Below, piece after piece: positions 16,668-25,681 of a stretch of 64,000 nucleotides of DNA (positions within the stretch are counted from its first letter, which is position 1; each line of letters opens with the position of its first letter). The notes under the pieces were generated by a model that was given only the letters and a program-made list of their open reading frames with translations, did no database searches and was not told the DNA's origin. The DNA comes from Microbacterium sp. EST19A (GTDB taxonomy: Bacteria > Actinomycetota > Actinomycetes > Actinomycetales > Microbacteriaceae): contig NZ_JAHXYZ010000002.1 in assembly GCF_019969685.1 (NCBI RefSeq), positions 682,001 to 746,000 on the forward strand, read 5' to 3'. The position numbers and the translations under genes were made by a program.

Positions 16668-17096
16668 TCAGGTCAACCGATCGACGCCGGCGGCGAGGAA
16701 ATCCCGAAGGTCGCGTACGAAGTGGGTCAGCTGCTCACCGGGCTCTATCAGAATGGGCACATCACATTTCCACCCGGGTCCGGGATAGTGGTTCGGGTTG
16801 AGTGACACCACGAGTTCGATGTGCCGACCGTCGTGACGAGCAGACATGATGAGGTCGCTCTCCACCGATTCGAAACGTCGTTCCCCCTCCCAGCCGCGCC
16901 AGTTCTGCTCCATGGCGACGAAGAAACCCGTGAGTTGAGCGACGTCGAACTGGATGTAGATTCCTGCACGTGCATCGAGGTCCACACCGACGACTCGTGC
17001 GGTCAGAGACTCGAGGCCCTGCCCCGCTCGACCCGACGGAGCACTGAGCTCGAGAAACTCGCTGGCCGTGCCGAGACGCACCGGATCCACTGTCAT
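16668..17096 (-). CDS. DUF6228-like protein
   Basis: 142 residues from ATG 17096, preceded by a GAAGGGGG site. The pattern (FLELSAPSGR, VVGVDLDARAGIYIQFDVAQLTGFF, WRGWEGERRFESVESDLIM, NPNHYPGPGWKCDVPILIEPGEQ) matches the small soluble DUF6228 family, a beta-rich group often seen near other variable genes. I recall no biochemical role. It lies between a lipoprotein gene and the S51-like gene on the same strand. The frame continues open after its stop (see 16559-16667). Confidence 0.65.
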   Translation of the reverse strand: MTVDPVRLGTASEFLELSAPSGRAGQGLESLTARVVGVDLDARAGIYIQFDVAQLTGFFVAMEQNWRGWEGERRFESVESDLIMSARHDGRHIELVVSLNPNHYPGPGWKCDVPILIEPGEQLTHFVRDLRDFLAAGVDRLT

Positions 17097-17112
17097 GCTT
17101 CCGCCGCCCCCT

Positions 17113-17469
17113 TCAGTTGTCGAAGCAGTCCACGCCCAGAGGAGCCACGACCTTGCAGTCGTGCTTCGCCGGGTCGTAGTACTCGACGCCTTCAGGCAGC
17201 ACGGGGCCGGGCTCGCCGATGAGCGCACGGTAGTCGTTCGGACATCCCTCGGTGCCGCCGCATTTGAAGCCGTCCGGGTAGATGATCCAGGGGGCGGACG
17301 CGCGCGCCCACTCGGGGAGCTCGGTCGGGTAGACGTGGGTCGGCGTCGGGCCGGCCGTCGGCGTCGGGTCAGCCGCCTGCGGTGCGGTCGAGGCGGTGCA
17401 CCCCGCAAGCGCGCTGACAGCCAGGAAGAGAGCGGCGAGGGTCGTGGTGAGCGTGGCTGCGCGGCGCAT
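17113..17469 (-). CDS. Small lipoprotein with four cysteines
   Basis: 118 residues with a lipoprotein signal: MRRAATLTTT, a hydrophobic core, and the lipobox LAGC. A Pro/Thr-rich linker follows, then a compact domain with three further Cys-containing pieces (FKCGGTEGC, HDCKV, DCFDN) that may form two disulfides. No known family. A GTG two codons upstream is an alternative start. It may be cotranscribed with the DUF6228 gene 16 bases downstream. Confidence 0.75.
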   Translation of the reverse strand: MRRAATLTTTLAALFLAVSALAGCTASTAPQAADPTPTAGPTPTHVYPTELPEWARASAPWIIYPDGFKCGGTEGCPNDYRALIGEPGPVLPEGVEYYDPAKHDCKVVAPLGVDCFDN

Positions 17470-17520
17470 GATCACATGTTGGCAGATGAACGCCGGCAAG
17501 CACGGCAAGGGCACCCCGCC

Positions 17521-18594
17521 TCAGTTGTTGAAGCGGAACTCCACGACGTCGCCGTCCTTCATGACGTAGTCCTTGCCCTCGAGGCGCGCCTTGCCCTTCG
17601 CGCGGGCCTCCACGACAGAGCCGGTCTCGACGAGATCCTCGAACGAGACGATCTCGGCCTTGATGAAGCCCTTCTCGAAGTCGGTGTGGATGACACCCGC
17701 CGCCTGCGGAGCCTTCGACCCCTTGGGGATCGTCCAGGCACGAGCTTCCTTCGGACCTGCGGTGAGGTACGTCTGCAGCCCGAGCGTGTCGAAACCGATG
17801 CGGGCGAGCTGATCGAGTCCCGACTCGTCCTGTCCGGTCGATGCCAGCAGTTCAGCGGCATCCTCCGGGTCGAGGTCGATGAGCTCGGACTCGATCTTCG
17901 CGTCGAGGAAGATGGCCTTCGCGGGCGCGACCAGGGCGGCGAGCTCCGCCTTGCGCGCAGCATCGGTCAGCACGCCCTCATCGACGTTGAAGACGAAGAT
18001 GACGGGCTTCGCGGTGAGCAGTCCGAGTTCGCGGATCGGCGCCAGGTCGATGCCGGCGACCGACAGCAGCACCCCGCGCTCGAGGGCGTCCTTGGCCGCG
18101 ATGGCGGTCTCGAGCACGACCGGCTCGATCTTCTTGCCGCGCACTTCCTTCTCGTAACGGCTGATCGCCTTGTCGACGGTCTCGAGATCGGCGAGCATCA
18201 GCTCGGCGTTGATCGTCTCCATGTCGGATGCCGGATTCACGGCGCCGTCCACGTGCACCACGTCGTCGTCGGAGAAGCCGCGGACCACTTGGGCGATGGC
18301 GTCGGCCTCACGGATGTTCGCGAGGAACTTGTTCCCCAGGCCCTCGCCCTCGCTCGCACCGCGGACGATGCCGGCGATGTCGACGAAGGACACGGCTGCG
18401 GGCAGGATCCGCTCGCTGCTGAAGATCTCGGCGAGTGTGTCGAGACGCGGGTCGGGCAGGTTCACCACGCCGACGTTCGGCTCGATCGTCGCGAACGGAT
18501 AGTTCGCCGCGAGCACGTCGTTCTTGGTGAGTGCGTTGAAGAGGGTGGACTTGCCGACGTTGGGCAGGCCGACGATGCCGATAGTGAGAGCCAC
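17521..18594 (-). CDS. ychF: YchF-family ribosome-binding (G/A)TPase
   Basis: 357 residues, the normal YchF length. It opens with the P-loop GLPNVGKSTLFNALT. The region where translational GTPases have NKxD reads FNVDE, the NMxE-like change that lets YchF prefer ATP over GTP. The C-terminal TGS domain contains IPKGSKAPQAAGVIHTDFE and ends GDVVEFRFNN. YchF proteins bind ribosomes and act in stress responses. The gene stands between a lipoprotein gene and a methyltransferase gene, all on the minus strand, with 43-51-base gaps. Confidence 0.95.
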   Translation of the reverse strand: MALTIGIVGLPNVGKSTLFNALTKNDVLAANYPFATIEPNVGVVNLPDPRLDTLAEIFSSERILPAAVSFVDIAGIVRGASEGEGLGNKFLANIREADAIAQVVRGFSDDDVVHVDGAVNPASDMETINAELMLADLETVDKAISRYEKEVRGKKIEPVVLETAIAAKDALERGVLLSVAGIDLAPIRELGLLTAKPVIFVFNVDEGVLTDAARKAELAALVAPAKAIFLDAKIESELIDLDPEDAAELLASTGQDESGLDQLARIGFDTLGLQTYLTAGPKEARAWTIPKGSKAPQAAGVIHTDFEKGFIKAEIVSFEDLVETGSVVEARAKGKARLEGKDYVMKDGDVVEFRFNN

Positions 18595-18637
18595 GGAGGA
18601 CGAGTCTACCTGTCGGTTCCGGCGCGATCCTGCGTCG

Positions 18638-19378
18638 TCAGTCCCGCACCGCGCGGAACGCTCGCGTCACGTAAGGCAAATCGATCGTGTCATCACCGTG
18701 CACACCGAGTTCGTCGAACAGCGCGTCCATGTCCCGTCGGATGCGCGACTTCTCCTCGTCGGATGCCGTGATCACATAGCTGCGCGATGACGCCATCGTG
18801 TGCAGCAGACCCCGCGTCATCGGACGGACCCACTCCCAGCGCTCCTGGGCGAGAGGGCCGAACGGTGCCGCGACGACCGGGTCTCCCGCGGCGAGCATGA
18901 TCTCGGCATTGCTGCCGTGCATGATCTCCGTGAGCCGTCGCACCCAGTCGACGCTCTCATCCCGGATGTTCCAGATGAGCCCGAGCACTCCTCCGCGCCG
19001 CACGACGCGCCCGATCTCTGCGGATGCCGCGACCGGCTCCACCCAATGCCAGGCCTGCCCCAGCACCACGGCATCGACGCTGTCATCCGGCAGCGGCAGG
19101 CTCTCGGCCGTTCCCACGAACGCCGGAACGCCGGGGACCGCGGTGCGCAGCGTCGCGAGCATCTCCGGATCGGGATCGACCGCGACGACCTCGGCATCCG
19201 GAGCACCGATGAGCGTGCGGGTCAGCTTGCCTGTTCCGGCCCCGACATCGGCGATCCGACGCGACCCGTGCGGCAGGGCGTCGAGCATCCACGCCACGGC
19301 GTCGAAGGGATACTCAGGGCGTCCGACCTCGTAGCTGTGGGCCTGTACGCCGAAGGATGTCGCCTGCTCGTCCGTCAT
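18638..19378 (-). CDS. Class I SAM-dependent methyltransferase
   Basis: 246 residues starting MTDEQATSFGVQAHSYEVGR. Motif I is IADVGAGTGKLTRTL, followed by VVAVDPDPEMLATLR (acidic loop) and the post-motif DAVVLGQAWHWVE. These match the methyltransferase 11/25 type found in small-molecule methyltransferases. The substrate is not predictable. It is 43 bases upstream of ychF and divergent from the exonuclease gene. Confidence 0.85.
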   Translation of the reverse strand: MTDEQATSFGVQAHSYEVGRPEYPFDAVAWMLDALPHGSRRIADVGAGTGKLTRTLIGAPDAEVVAVDPDPEMLATLRTAVPGVPAFVGTAESLPLPDDSVDAVVLGQAWHWVEPVAASAEIGRVVRRGGVLGLIWNIRDESVDWVRRLTEIMHGSNAEIMLAAGDPVVAAPFGPLAQERWEWVRPMTRGLLHTMASSRSYVITASDEEKSRIRRDMDALFDELGVHGDDTIDLPYVTRAFRAVRD

Positions 19379-19437
19379 GTCGCCAGCCTACGGCGAGCCT
19401 GCGATCGGTCGCAGAAATCGCGAGGGAGAGTGGAACC

Positions 19438-20031
19438 GTGCCACTGGACTTCACTGCGATCGACTTCGAAACCGCGAACTCCAGCCCCGCCTCCGCCTGC
19501 TCCGTCGGACTCGTCCGCGTGCGCGGCGGCGAGGTCGTCGCCACTGCCGGCTGGCTGATCCAGCCGCCGCCCGGCCACGACGAGTTCCAGGAGTGGAACG
19601 TGCGCATCCACGGCATCCAGCCGTCCGACGTGCTCTCCGCCGCGACCTGGGTGGATCAGTTCGACCGGCTGTGCGGCTTCGCGGGCGCCGACGTGCTCGT
19701 CGCGCACAACGCGGGATTCGACCTCAACGTGCTGCGACGGGCCGCGGAGGCCACCGGCATGCTGTGCCCGCCGTATCGTTCGCTCTGCAGCCTGCAGGTC
19801 GCGCGCAAGACGTATCAGCTCGACTCCTACCGTCTGCCCATGGCTGCGGCCGCTGCGGGATTCGCCGAGTTCTCGCATCACGATGCCCTGGCCGACGCCC
19901 GCGCCTGCGCGCAGATCGTGATCGACGCCGCACGTCGCCACGGCGCGGCCGACGTCCACGCTCTCGCCGAGACGCTGAGCCTGCGCGTGACGGAGCCCGC
20001 TGCGCCCGCCCTGGAGCGCGCCGTCGCCTGA
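19438..20031 (+). CDS. DnaQ-like 3'-5' exonuclease
   Basis: 197 residues from GTG 19438, chosen for the GGGAGAG site just before it. DEDDh signatures are complete: DFETAN (motif I), VAHNAGFDLNVL (motif II) and HDALADARACA (motif III with His). The length fits a stand-alone exonuclease of the DnaQ family, which proofreads or degrades single-stranded DNA or RNA ends. It precedes the rmuC-like gene by 65 bases on the same strand, which supports a DNA-maintenance role. Confidence 0.88.
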   Translation: MPLDFTAIDFETANSSPASACSVGLVRVRGGEVVATAGWLIQPPPGHDEFQEWNVRIHGIQPSDVLSAATWVDQFDRLCGFAGADVLVAHNAGFDLNVLRRAAEATGMLCPPYRSLCSLQVARKTYQLDSYRLPMAAAAAGFAEFSHHDALADARACAQIVIDAARRHGAADVHALAETLSLRVTEPAAPALERAVA

Positions 20032-20096
20032 CGAGGATCACCGCGCCTGAGCGGGGCGGCGCCGCAATGTCGGATGCCGGCCGCATCATGAGACAC

Positions 20097-21374
20097 ATGG
20101 ATGCTCTCTCGTTCGTTCTGGTCCTCGCCGCACTCGCGGCGGGTGTCGCCGTGGGCTGGTTCCTGCGCGCCGGACGCGGGGCTGCGGACCTCGCGCGCTC
20201 CGAAGCAGAGCTGGCCGCCGCACGCGACGACCGCGACCGTCAGTACGACCTCTACCGTGATGCCGTCGAGCACGCCCGCACCGAGCAGCGGGCGGAGGCG
20301 CTGCGCGTGCAGCAGCAGAACGCCGTGCTCACGGCGCTCGCACCGGTGCGCGAGAGCCTGCAGCAGATGCAGTCCAAGGTGACCGCGATCGAGCAGGAGC
20401 GTCAGGCGCAGTTCGGCACCCTCGCCGAGCAGCTGCGCCGGGCCCAGGAGTCCGACGAGGCGCTCCGCGCGACGACCGAGTCCCTCGCCGGAGCCCTGCG
20501 CTCCACGGCGACGCGCGGCGTCTGGGGCGAGACGCAGCTGCGGCGGGTCGTCGAGGCGGCCGGGCTCACTCGGCACGTCGACTTCGACCTCCAGTCGACG
20601 ATCTCCTCCGACAGCGGAACAGGCCGCCCCGACATGGTCGTGCGCCTCGCGGGCGGCACGTCGATCGCGGTCGACGCCAAGGTCCCGCTCGATGCCTACC
20701 TCGAGGCCTCGGCCCTGCCCGCCGGCGACGCGCACGAGCCTCAGCGGCGTGCGCATATGCAGCGGCACGTGAAGGCGGTCCGCGCCCACATCGACGCGCT
20801 CGCGAAGAAGGCGTACTGGTCGGGCCTCGACGCCAGCCCGGAATTCGTGATCTGCTTCCTGCCCAGCGAGTCGCTGCTGGCCGCCGCCATCGATGAGGAC
20901 CCGACCCTGCTCGACTACGCCTTCAGCCGGGGCGTGGCGCTGGCTTCGCCGGTGAACCTCTGGGCCGTGCTCAAGACGGTCGCCTACACCTGGACCCAGC
21001 AAGAGGTGTCGACCGAGGCGCGCACGCTGCTGAACCTCGGAACACAGCTCTACGAGCGGCTCGGCACGCTGGCGGGTCACGCCGACGATCTGCGCCGAGC
21101 GCTGGAGCGCACCGTCGACAGTTACAACAAGTTCGCGGGATCCCTCGAGACGCGCGTCCTCGTGACGGCACGACAGTTCCCGGGCATCGATGCGTCGGGT
21201 CTTGCGACCGCCCCCGCCGTGACCGCCGGAGTCACCCGGCGTTTCAGCGCGCCGGAACTCGTCGGTATCGACGACGACGACGAATCAGACGAGGCGGCGT
21301 CGGACGACGACGCCTCGACCATCACGGTGCGTGCCGACGTCGGCGACGTGCGCGCGCGTCTGGACGGCGCGTAG
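20097..21374 (+). CDS. rmuC: RmuC-family protein
   Basis: 425 residues from ATG 20097. An N-terminal membrane anchor (ALSFVLVLAALAAGVAVGWFL) is followed by a coiled coil of about 100 residues. The RmuC nuclease-like core has TRGVWGETQLRRVVEAAGL, VRLAGGTSIAVDAKVPLDAY and ICFLPSESLLAAAID. RmuC limits certain DNA rearrangements and belongs to the PD-(D/E)XK superfamily. An acidic tail (DDDDESDEAASDDD) ends the protein. Probably cotranscribed with the exonuclease upstream. Confidence 0.88.
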   Translation: MDALSFVLVLAALAAGVAVGWFLRAGRGAADLARSEAELAAARDDRDRQYDLYRDAVEHARTEQRAEALRVQQQNAVLTALAPVRESLQQMQSKVTAIEQERQAQFGTLAEQLRRAQESDEALRATTESLAGALRSTATRGVWGETQLRRVVEAAGLTRHVDFDLQSTISSDSGTGRPDMVVRLAGGTSIAVDAKVPLDAYLEASALPAGDAHEPQRRAHMQRHVKAVRAHIDALAKKAYWSGLDASPEFVICFLPSESLLAAAIDEDPTLLDYAFSRGVALASPVNLWAVLKTVAYTWTQQEVSTEARTLLNLGTQLYERLGTLAGHADDLRRALERTVDSYNKFAGSLETRVLVTARQFPGIDASGLATAPAVTAGVTRRFSAPELVGIDDDDESDEAASDDDASTITVRADVGDVRARLDGA

Positions 21375-21375
21375 G

Positions 21376-21660
21376 TCAGGCAGCGCCCGGAACGCCGCTC
21401 AGCAAGACGATGACGAGGCCACTCGTCGCGAGGAAGGCGCCGATCATCCACCAGGCGCTGATCTCGTGACCCTCGTCGAGGCGTTTGCGGAACAGCACGT
21501 CGGCGCGACGGGCCGGATCGCTGACCGCCGTCGGCGGCGGCGAGGTCGGAGCGGGCGCGATGACTTCCGCGTCCGCGCTCACCCGGAGGATGCGCCCCGT
21601 ATTCGTCGTCACGATCTTCGTCGGGGCGGCCTTGGAGCCGCTCGTGTGCTGCGTTGTCAT
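21376..21660 (-). CDS. Small single-pass membrane protein (94 aa)
   Basis: Read from ATG 21660 with an AGGAGGG site. The N-terminal half is Thr/Ala/Pro-rich (QHTSGSKAAPTKIVTTNT); after FRKRLDEGHEISAWW comes one C-terminal membrane helix (GAFLATSGLVIVLLSGVP). An N-in, C-out arrangement fits a tail-anchored-like protein. Family unknown. It ends 2 bases after the rmuC stop on the opposite strand. Confidence 0.65.
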   Translation of the reverse strand: MTTQHTSGSKAAPTKIVTTNTGRILRVSADAEVIAPAPTSPPPTAVSDPARRADVLFRKRLDEGHEISAWWMIGAFLATSGLVIVLLSGVPGAA

Positions 21661-21821
21661 CTGTTCGCCCTCCTGCGCCTGCGGTGCCTGGCGGCTCCGT
21701 CGACAGCGACAAACCCAGTGACAATTGTGACACGGCACTCCCCGGAAGCGGGGATCACGACGAAACGACCCGATACCGGGTCGATAACGATGGGCCGCGT
21801 CCGACGATCAGAGTCGCGGGC

Positions 21822-22808
21822 TCAGAGCCACTTGGAGACCAGGTGCTCCGACGCGATCCGGCGCAGCGTGCCGGACGCTCCGCGGAGCACGACGCTCTCG
21901 GTGTAGACGAAGCCGCGCTCTCGGCGCACACCCGCGACGAGCTGGCCGTCGGTGACGCCGGTGGCGACGAAGATCGTGTTCTTGCCCTGCACCAGATCGT
22001 CGGCCTCGTAGACCTTGTCCATGTCGAGACCGGCGTCGATGCCGCGCTGACGCTCGTCATCATCGCGCGGCCAGAGGATCCCCTGGATGTGCCCGCCGAG
22101 CGCCTTGATCGCGCAGGCGGTGACGATGCCCTCCGGGCTGCCGCCGACGCCCACGCACATGTCGGTGCGCGCATCATGCCGGGCGGCGTTGATCCCGCCG
22201 GCGACGTCGCCGTCGCTCATCAGACGCGTTCCGGCACCCGCGTCGCGGATGTCCTGGATCAGCTTCTCGTGACGCGGACGGTTCAGCACCGAGACGACGA
22301 TCTCGTCGACCGGCTTGCCGAGTGCGCCCGCCAGCTTGCGGATGTTCTCGCCGATGGGCAGGCGGATGTCGACGACGCCGACGCCGGCCGGTCCGGTGAC
22401 GAGCTTGTCCATGTAGAAGACGGAAGACGCGTCGAGCATCGTGCCGCGATCGGAGACTGCGATCACCGAGAGCGCGTTCTGCCGGCCCGCGGCAGTGAGC
22501 GACGTGCCGTCGATCGGGTCGACCGCGATGTCGCACAGCGGCCCGCGACCGGTGCCGACGACCTCTCCGTTGAAGAGCATTGGGGCGTTGTCCTTCTCGC
22601 CCTCGCCGATGACGACCTTGCCCTGGAAGTCGACGGTGCCGAGGAACGCCCGCATCGCGTCGACCGCGGCTCCGTCCGCCGCTTCCTTCGCGCCGCGACC
22701 GATGAACGGCACGGCGCGGATGGCCGCAGCCTCCGTGGAGCGGACCAGCTCCATCGCGAGGTTACGGTCGGGATGAAGAGGGCTCAGATCCGCTGTCAGA
22801 CTCACCAT
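21822..22808 (-). CDS. glpX: Class II fructose-1,6-bisphosphatase
   Basis: 328 residues with all landmarks of the GlpX family: VIGEGEKDNAPMLFNGE, CDIAVDPIDGT (metal and phosphate binding), and CVGVGGSPEGIVTACA. It removes the 1-phosphate of fructose-1,6-bisphosphate in gluconeogenesis. Actinobacteria commonly depend on this class. The gene lies back to back with the class II aldolase gene, with a 185-base shared region between starts. Confidence 0.95.
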   Translation of the reverse strand: MVSLTADLSPLHPDRNLAMELVRSTEAAAIRAVPFIGRGAKEAADGAAVDAMRAFLGTVDFQGKVVIGEGEKDNAPMLFNGEVVGTGRGPLCDIAVDPIDGTSLTAAGRQNALSVIAVSDRGTMLDASSVFYMDKLVTGPAGVGVVDIRLPIGENIRKLAGALGKPVDEIVVSVLNRPRHEKLIQDIRDAGAGTRLMSDGDVAGGINAARHDARTDMCVGVGGSPEGIVTACAIKALGGHIQGILWPRDDDERQRGIDAGLDMDKVYEADDLVQGKNTIFVATGVTDGQLVAGVRRERGFVYTESVVLRGASGTLRRIASEHLVSKWL

Positions 22809-22993
22809 GCGGTCAGCCTAGCCATCGCGCGTTGCGAACAGCCCGGCTTTCGTCCGATTTCGCATGAAGGAATCTCGATTCTTAACATGTGCGCAGGAGA
22901 GCCCGCGTCAGGCCGGTCCCTGCGCTGCGGCATCCGCTCACGCACCCCGATAGAGTGACTGCTGTCCCGGCTCACCTATACGCAGGAGTTCTC

Positions 22994-24022
<1,029 letters not shown>

Positions 24023-24055
24023 CCTCGCGTCGGGGTCGCTGACCCGGTCGACAGG

Positions 24056-24093
24056 CAAGGAGGGGCCCCGCCGTTCGGCGGGGCCCCTCCTTG
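24056..24093 (+). terminator. Strong hairpin terminator of the aldolase gene
   Basis: Perfect 17-base arms (CAAGGAGGGGCCCCGCC and complement) close a GTTC loop, 33 bases after the fbaA stop, then TTGCG. The converging DUF6264 gene ends 17 bases beyond, so it may act in both directions. Confidence 0.85.
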
Positions 24094-24109
24094 CGTGCAC
24101 GGGTCCGCG

Positions 24110-24634
24110 TCAGCTGCCGCCCATGTTCTGGACGTACGACATGAAGGCAGGGTCGCCGAACATCGGCACCGCCAGGCACATCGAGGTGATGAGCATCGTC
24201 ACCACCGCGCCGACCAGCGGCACCCACCACGTGATCTTCGCGCTGCGGAGGCGCCGGATCGAGGCCCAGGCGGTGATCGCCCAGCCGACGACGAGCACGA
24301 CGGCGGCGATGGAGCCCCAGAGCTTGCCCTGCTCGTAGTTCGTGAACTCCCCGTCGATCCCGAGGATCCTCATGCTCTCGTTCATCACCCGTGTGAGGTC
24401 GAGGTACGACACTGCCGTGAAGATCACGTTGAACAGGCCGTAGGCCAGCAGTCCGACGGTGACGACGCGGTCGACCGGATGCGGGCGGCGGGGCGCGGCG
24501 TCGACAGCGGGCTCCGACGCCGGTGCCGTCAGAACCGGCTCCGCGACGATCTCCTCCAGGGGTGGGAGGCCGGCCGCCCTCCGCTGCTCCTCGGGCGTCG
24601 CGAGTTCGCCGTACTGCGGGCGCTGATCGGTCAT
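24110..24634 (-). CDS. DUF6264-like four-helix membrane protein
   Basis: 174 residues. A Pro/Ala/Glu-rich cytoplasmic N-terminus (about 50 residues) is followed by four hydrophobic segments beginning with VVTVGLLAYGLFNVIFTAVSY, and the C-terminus ends SYVQNMGGS. The pattern matches DUF6264, known mainly from Microbacteriaceae, with no assigned role. It converges on the aldolase terminator. No operon partner is apparent. Confidence 0.7.
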   Translation of the reverse strand: MTDQRPQYGELATPEEQRRAAGLPPLEEIVAEPVLTAPASEPAVDAAPRRPHPVDRVVTVGLLAYGLFNVIFTAVSYLDLTRVMNESMRILGIDGEFTNYEQGKLWGSIAAVVLVVGWAITAWASIRRLRSAKITWWVPLVGAVVTMLITSMCLAVPMFGDPAFMSYVQNMGGS

Positions 24635-24707
24635 CCCGCCATGCTAATCCTCGCGGCTCTGAGCGGCTCACAGGAGTCGGAACAGCTGAAAGCCTCCGAA
24701 AATGATG

Positions 24708-24742
24708 GCGGCCCCGGAGGAGTGGGGACTCCTCGGGGCCGC
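24708..24742 (-). terminator. GC-rich hairpin, probable terminator of ispH-iclR
   Basis: The arms GCGGCCCCGGAGGAGT and ACTCCTCGGGGCCGC (15 pairs, one bulged G) close a GGGG loop. On the minus strand an ATCATTTTCGG stretch follows. It is between iclR (ends 24888) and the DUF6264 gene (starts 24634), so it most likely ends the ispH-iclR transcript. The rest of the 253-base gap holds only the inverted repeat at 24837-24860 and no gene I can support. Confidence 0.6.
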
Positions 24743-24836
24743 GGATTCGGAACGCTGGGGACGCTCGTCATCCAAGTGGGTTCGACGCAGAGCTGGGGAC
24801 CCTCCGCGAACCTGTAGTGCCGTTTGCACAGACGCC

Positions 24837-24860
24837 TACTTTTCTGATCATAGGAAAGTA
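24837..24860. repeat. AT-rich imperfect palindrome 27 bases past the iclR stop
   Basis: TACTTT and AAAGTA arms, with inner CT/AG pairs, form a 24-base imperfect palindrome in otherwise GC-rich DNA. It could be a regulator site or part of the transcript end. No gene starts nearby on the plus strand. Confidence 0.35.
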
Positions 24861-24887
24861 TCTGCCGACGGCGCTAGAGCGGAATCT

Positions 24888-25679
24888 TCAGATAGTGAAC
24901 TCGACATCGGGCGGCCCCGTGTCGAACGAGTCCGCGCCGAGCTGCAGGGAGAGCCTGCGGGCGATCCTCTGGAGGCTCGAGACCAGTTCCCGATCCACGA
25001 CCGCGCGGTCCGACGGCAGGGAGATCGCCAGCGACGCGGTGATGTTCGGTGCGATCACCGGCACGGCGACGCAGGTCGCCCCGATGGCGTACTCCTCCTC
25101 ATCGAGCACCCACCCGGGCGAATGCTCGAGTTGCGTCAGCAAGGTCTTCCGATCGCTGATCGTCCGGGGGGTCAGCTCCTCGAGTCGATGACGCGCGAGA
25201 TAGTCGAGGCGGTGCTCGTCGGGCAGCTCCGCCAGGATCTGCTTGCCGAGTGCTGTGGCGTGCGCGCTCGACTGGAGTCCCACCCAGAGCTCCACCCGCG
25301 GGTTGTGCACGGCGTCGACGATGTCGACCAGGTGCATCTCGCCGTCATCGAAGCGCGACAGGTACGCCGTCGCGCCGACCACCTCGGTCACCTCGCGGAG
25401 GGCGCCGCGCACACGGGCGAGGAAGACCCCGCGCGAATCGATCTGCTGCTGGAAGGCCGGGAATCGCGTGCCGAGCACGAGACCGTCGGGCTCGGAGGAG
25501 AGATACCCCTCATGGATGAGCGTCCGGACCAGGTTGTACGTCGTCCCGGGCGTCAGTCCGGTTGCGGCGGCGAGCATCTTCGCGGGAAGCGGTCGCGGCG
25601 AGTTCGCGACGATGTCGACGAGGCGGAGCGCGCGTTGCACGGACCCGATGAGGGTCGGCTCACCCTCCGCCGTGTTCAC
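24888..25679 (-). CDS. IclR-family transcriptional regulator
   Basis: 263 residues from GTG 25679, with an AGGAGG site inside the last codons of ispH. The N-terminal winged helix (SVQRALRLVDIVANSPRPLP, LTPGTTYNLVRTLIHEGYL) is followed by the GAF-like IclR effector domain (VELWVGLQSSAHATALGKQIL, CVAVPVIAPN). IclR proteins usually respond to aromatic or small organic acids. It is translationally coupled to ispH (2-base gap), an unusual partner whose target cannot be read from context. Confidence 0.88.
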   Translation of the reverse strand: MNTAEGEPTLIGSVQRALRLVDIVANSPRPLPAKMLAAATGLTPGTTYNLVRTLIHEGYLSSEPDGLVLGTRFPAFQQQIDSRGVFLARVRGALREVTEVVGATAYLSRFDDGEMHLVDIVDAVHNPRVELWVGLQSSAHATALGKQILAELPDEHRLDYLARHRLEELTPRTISDRKTLLTQLEHSPGWVLDEEEYAIGATCVAVPVIAPNITASLAISLPSDRAVVDRELVSSLQRIARRLSLQLGADSFDTGPPDVEFTI

Positions 25680-25681
25680 CG

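Noticed and set aside
24745..24800. A tRNA-like 3' half (GGGTTCGACGC)
   Set aside because: The T-stem arms do not pair and no acceptor or anticodon stem could be formed.
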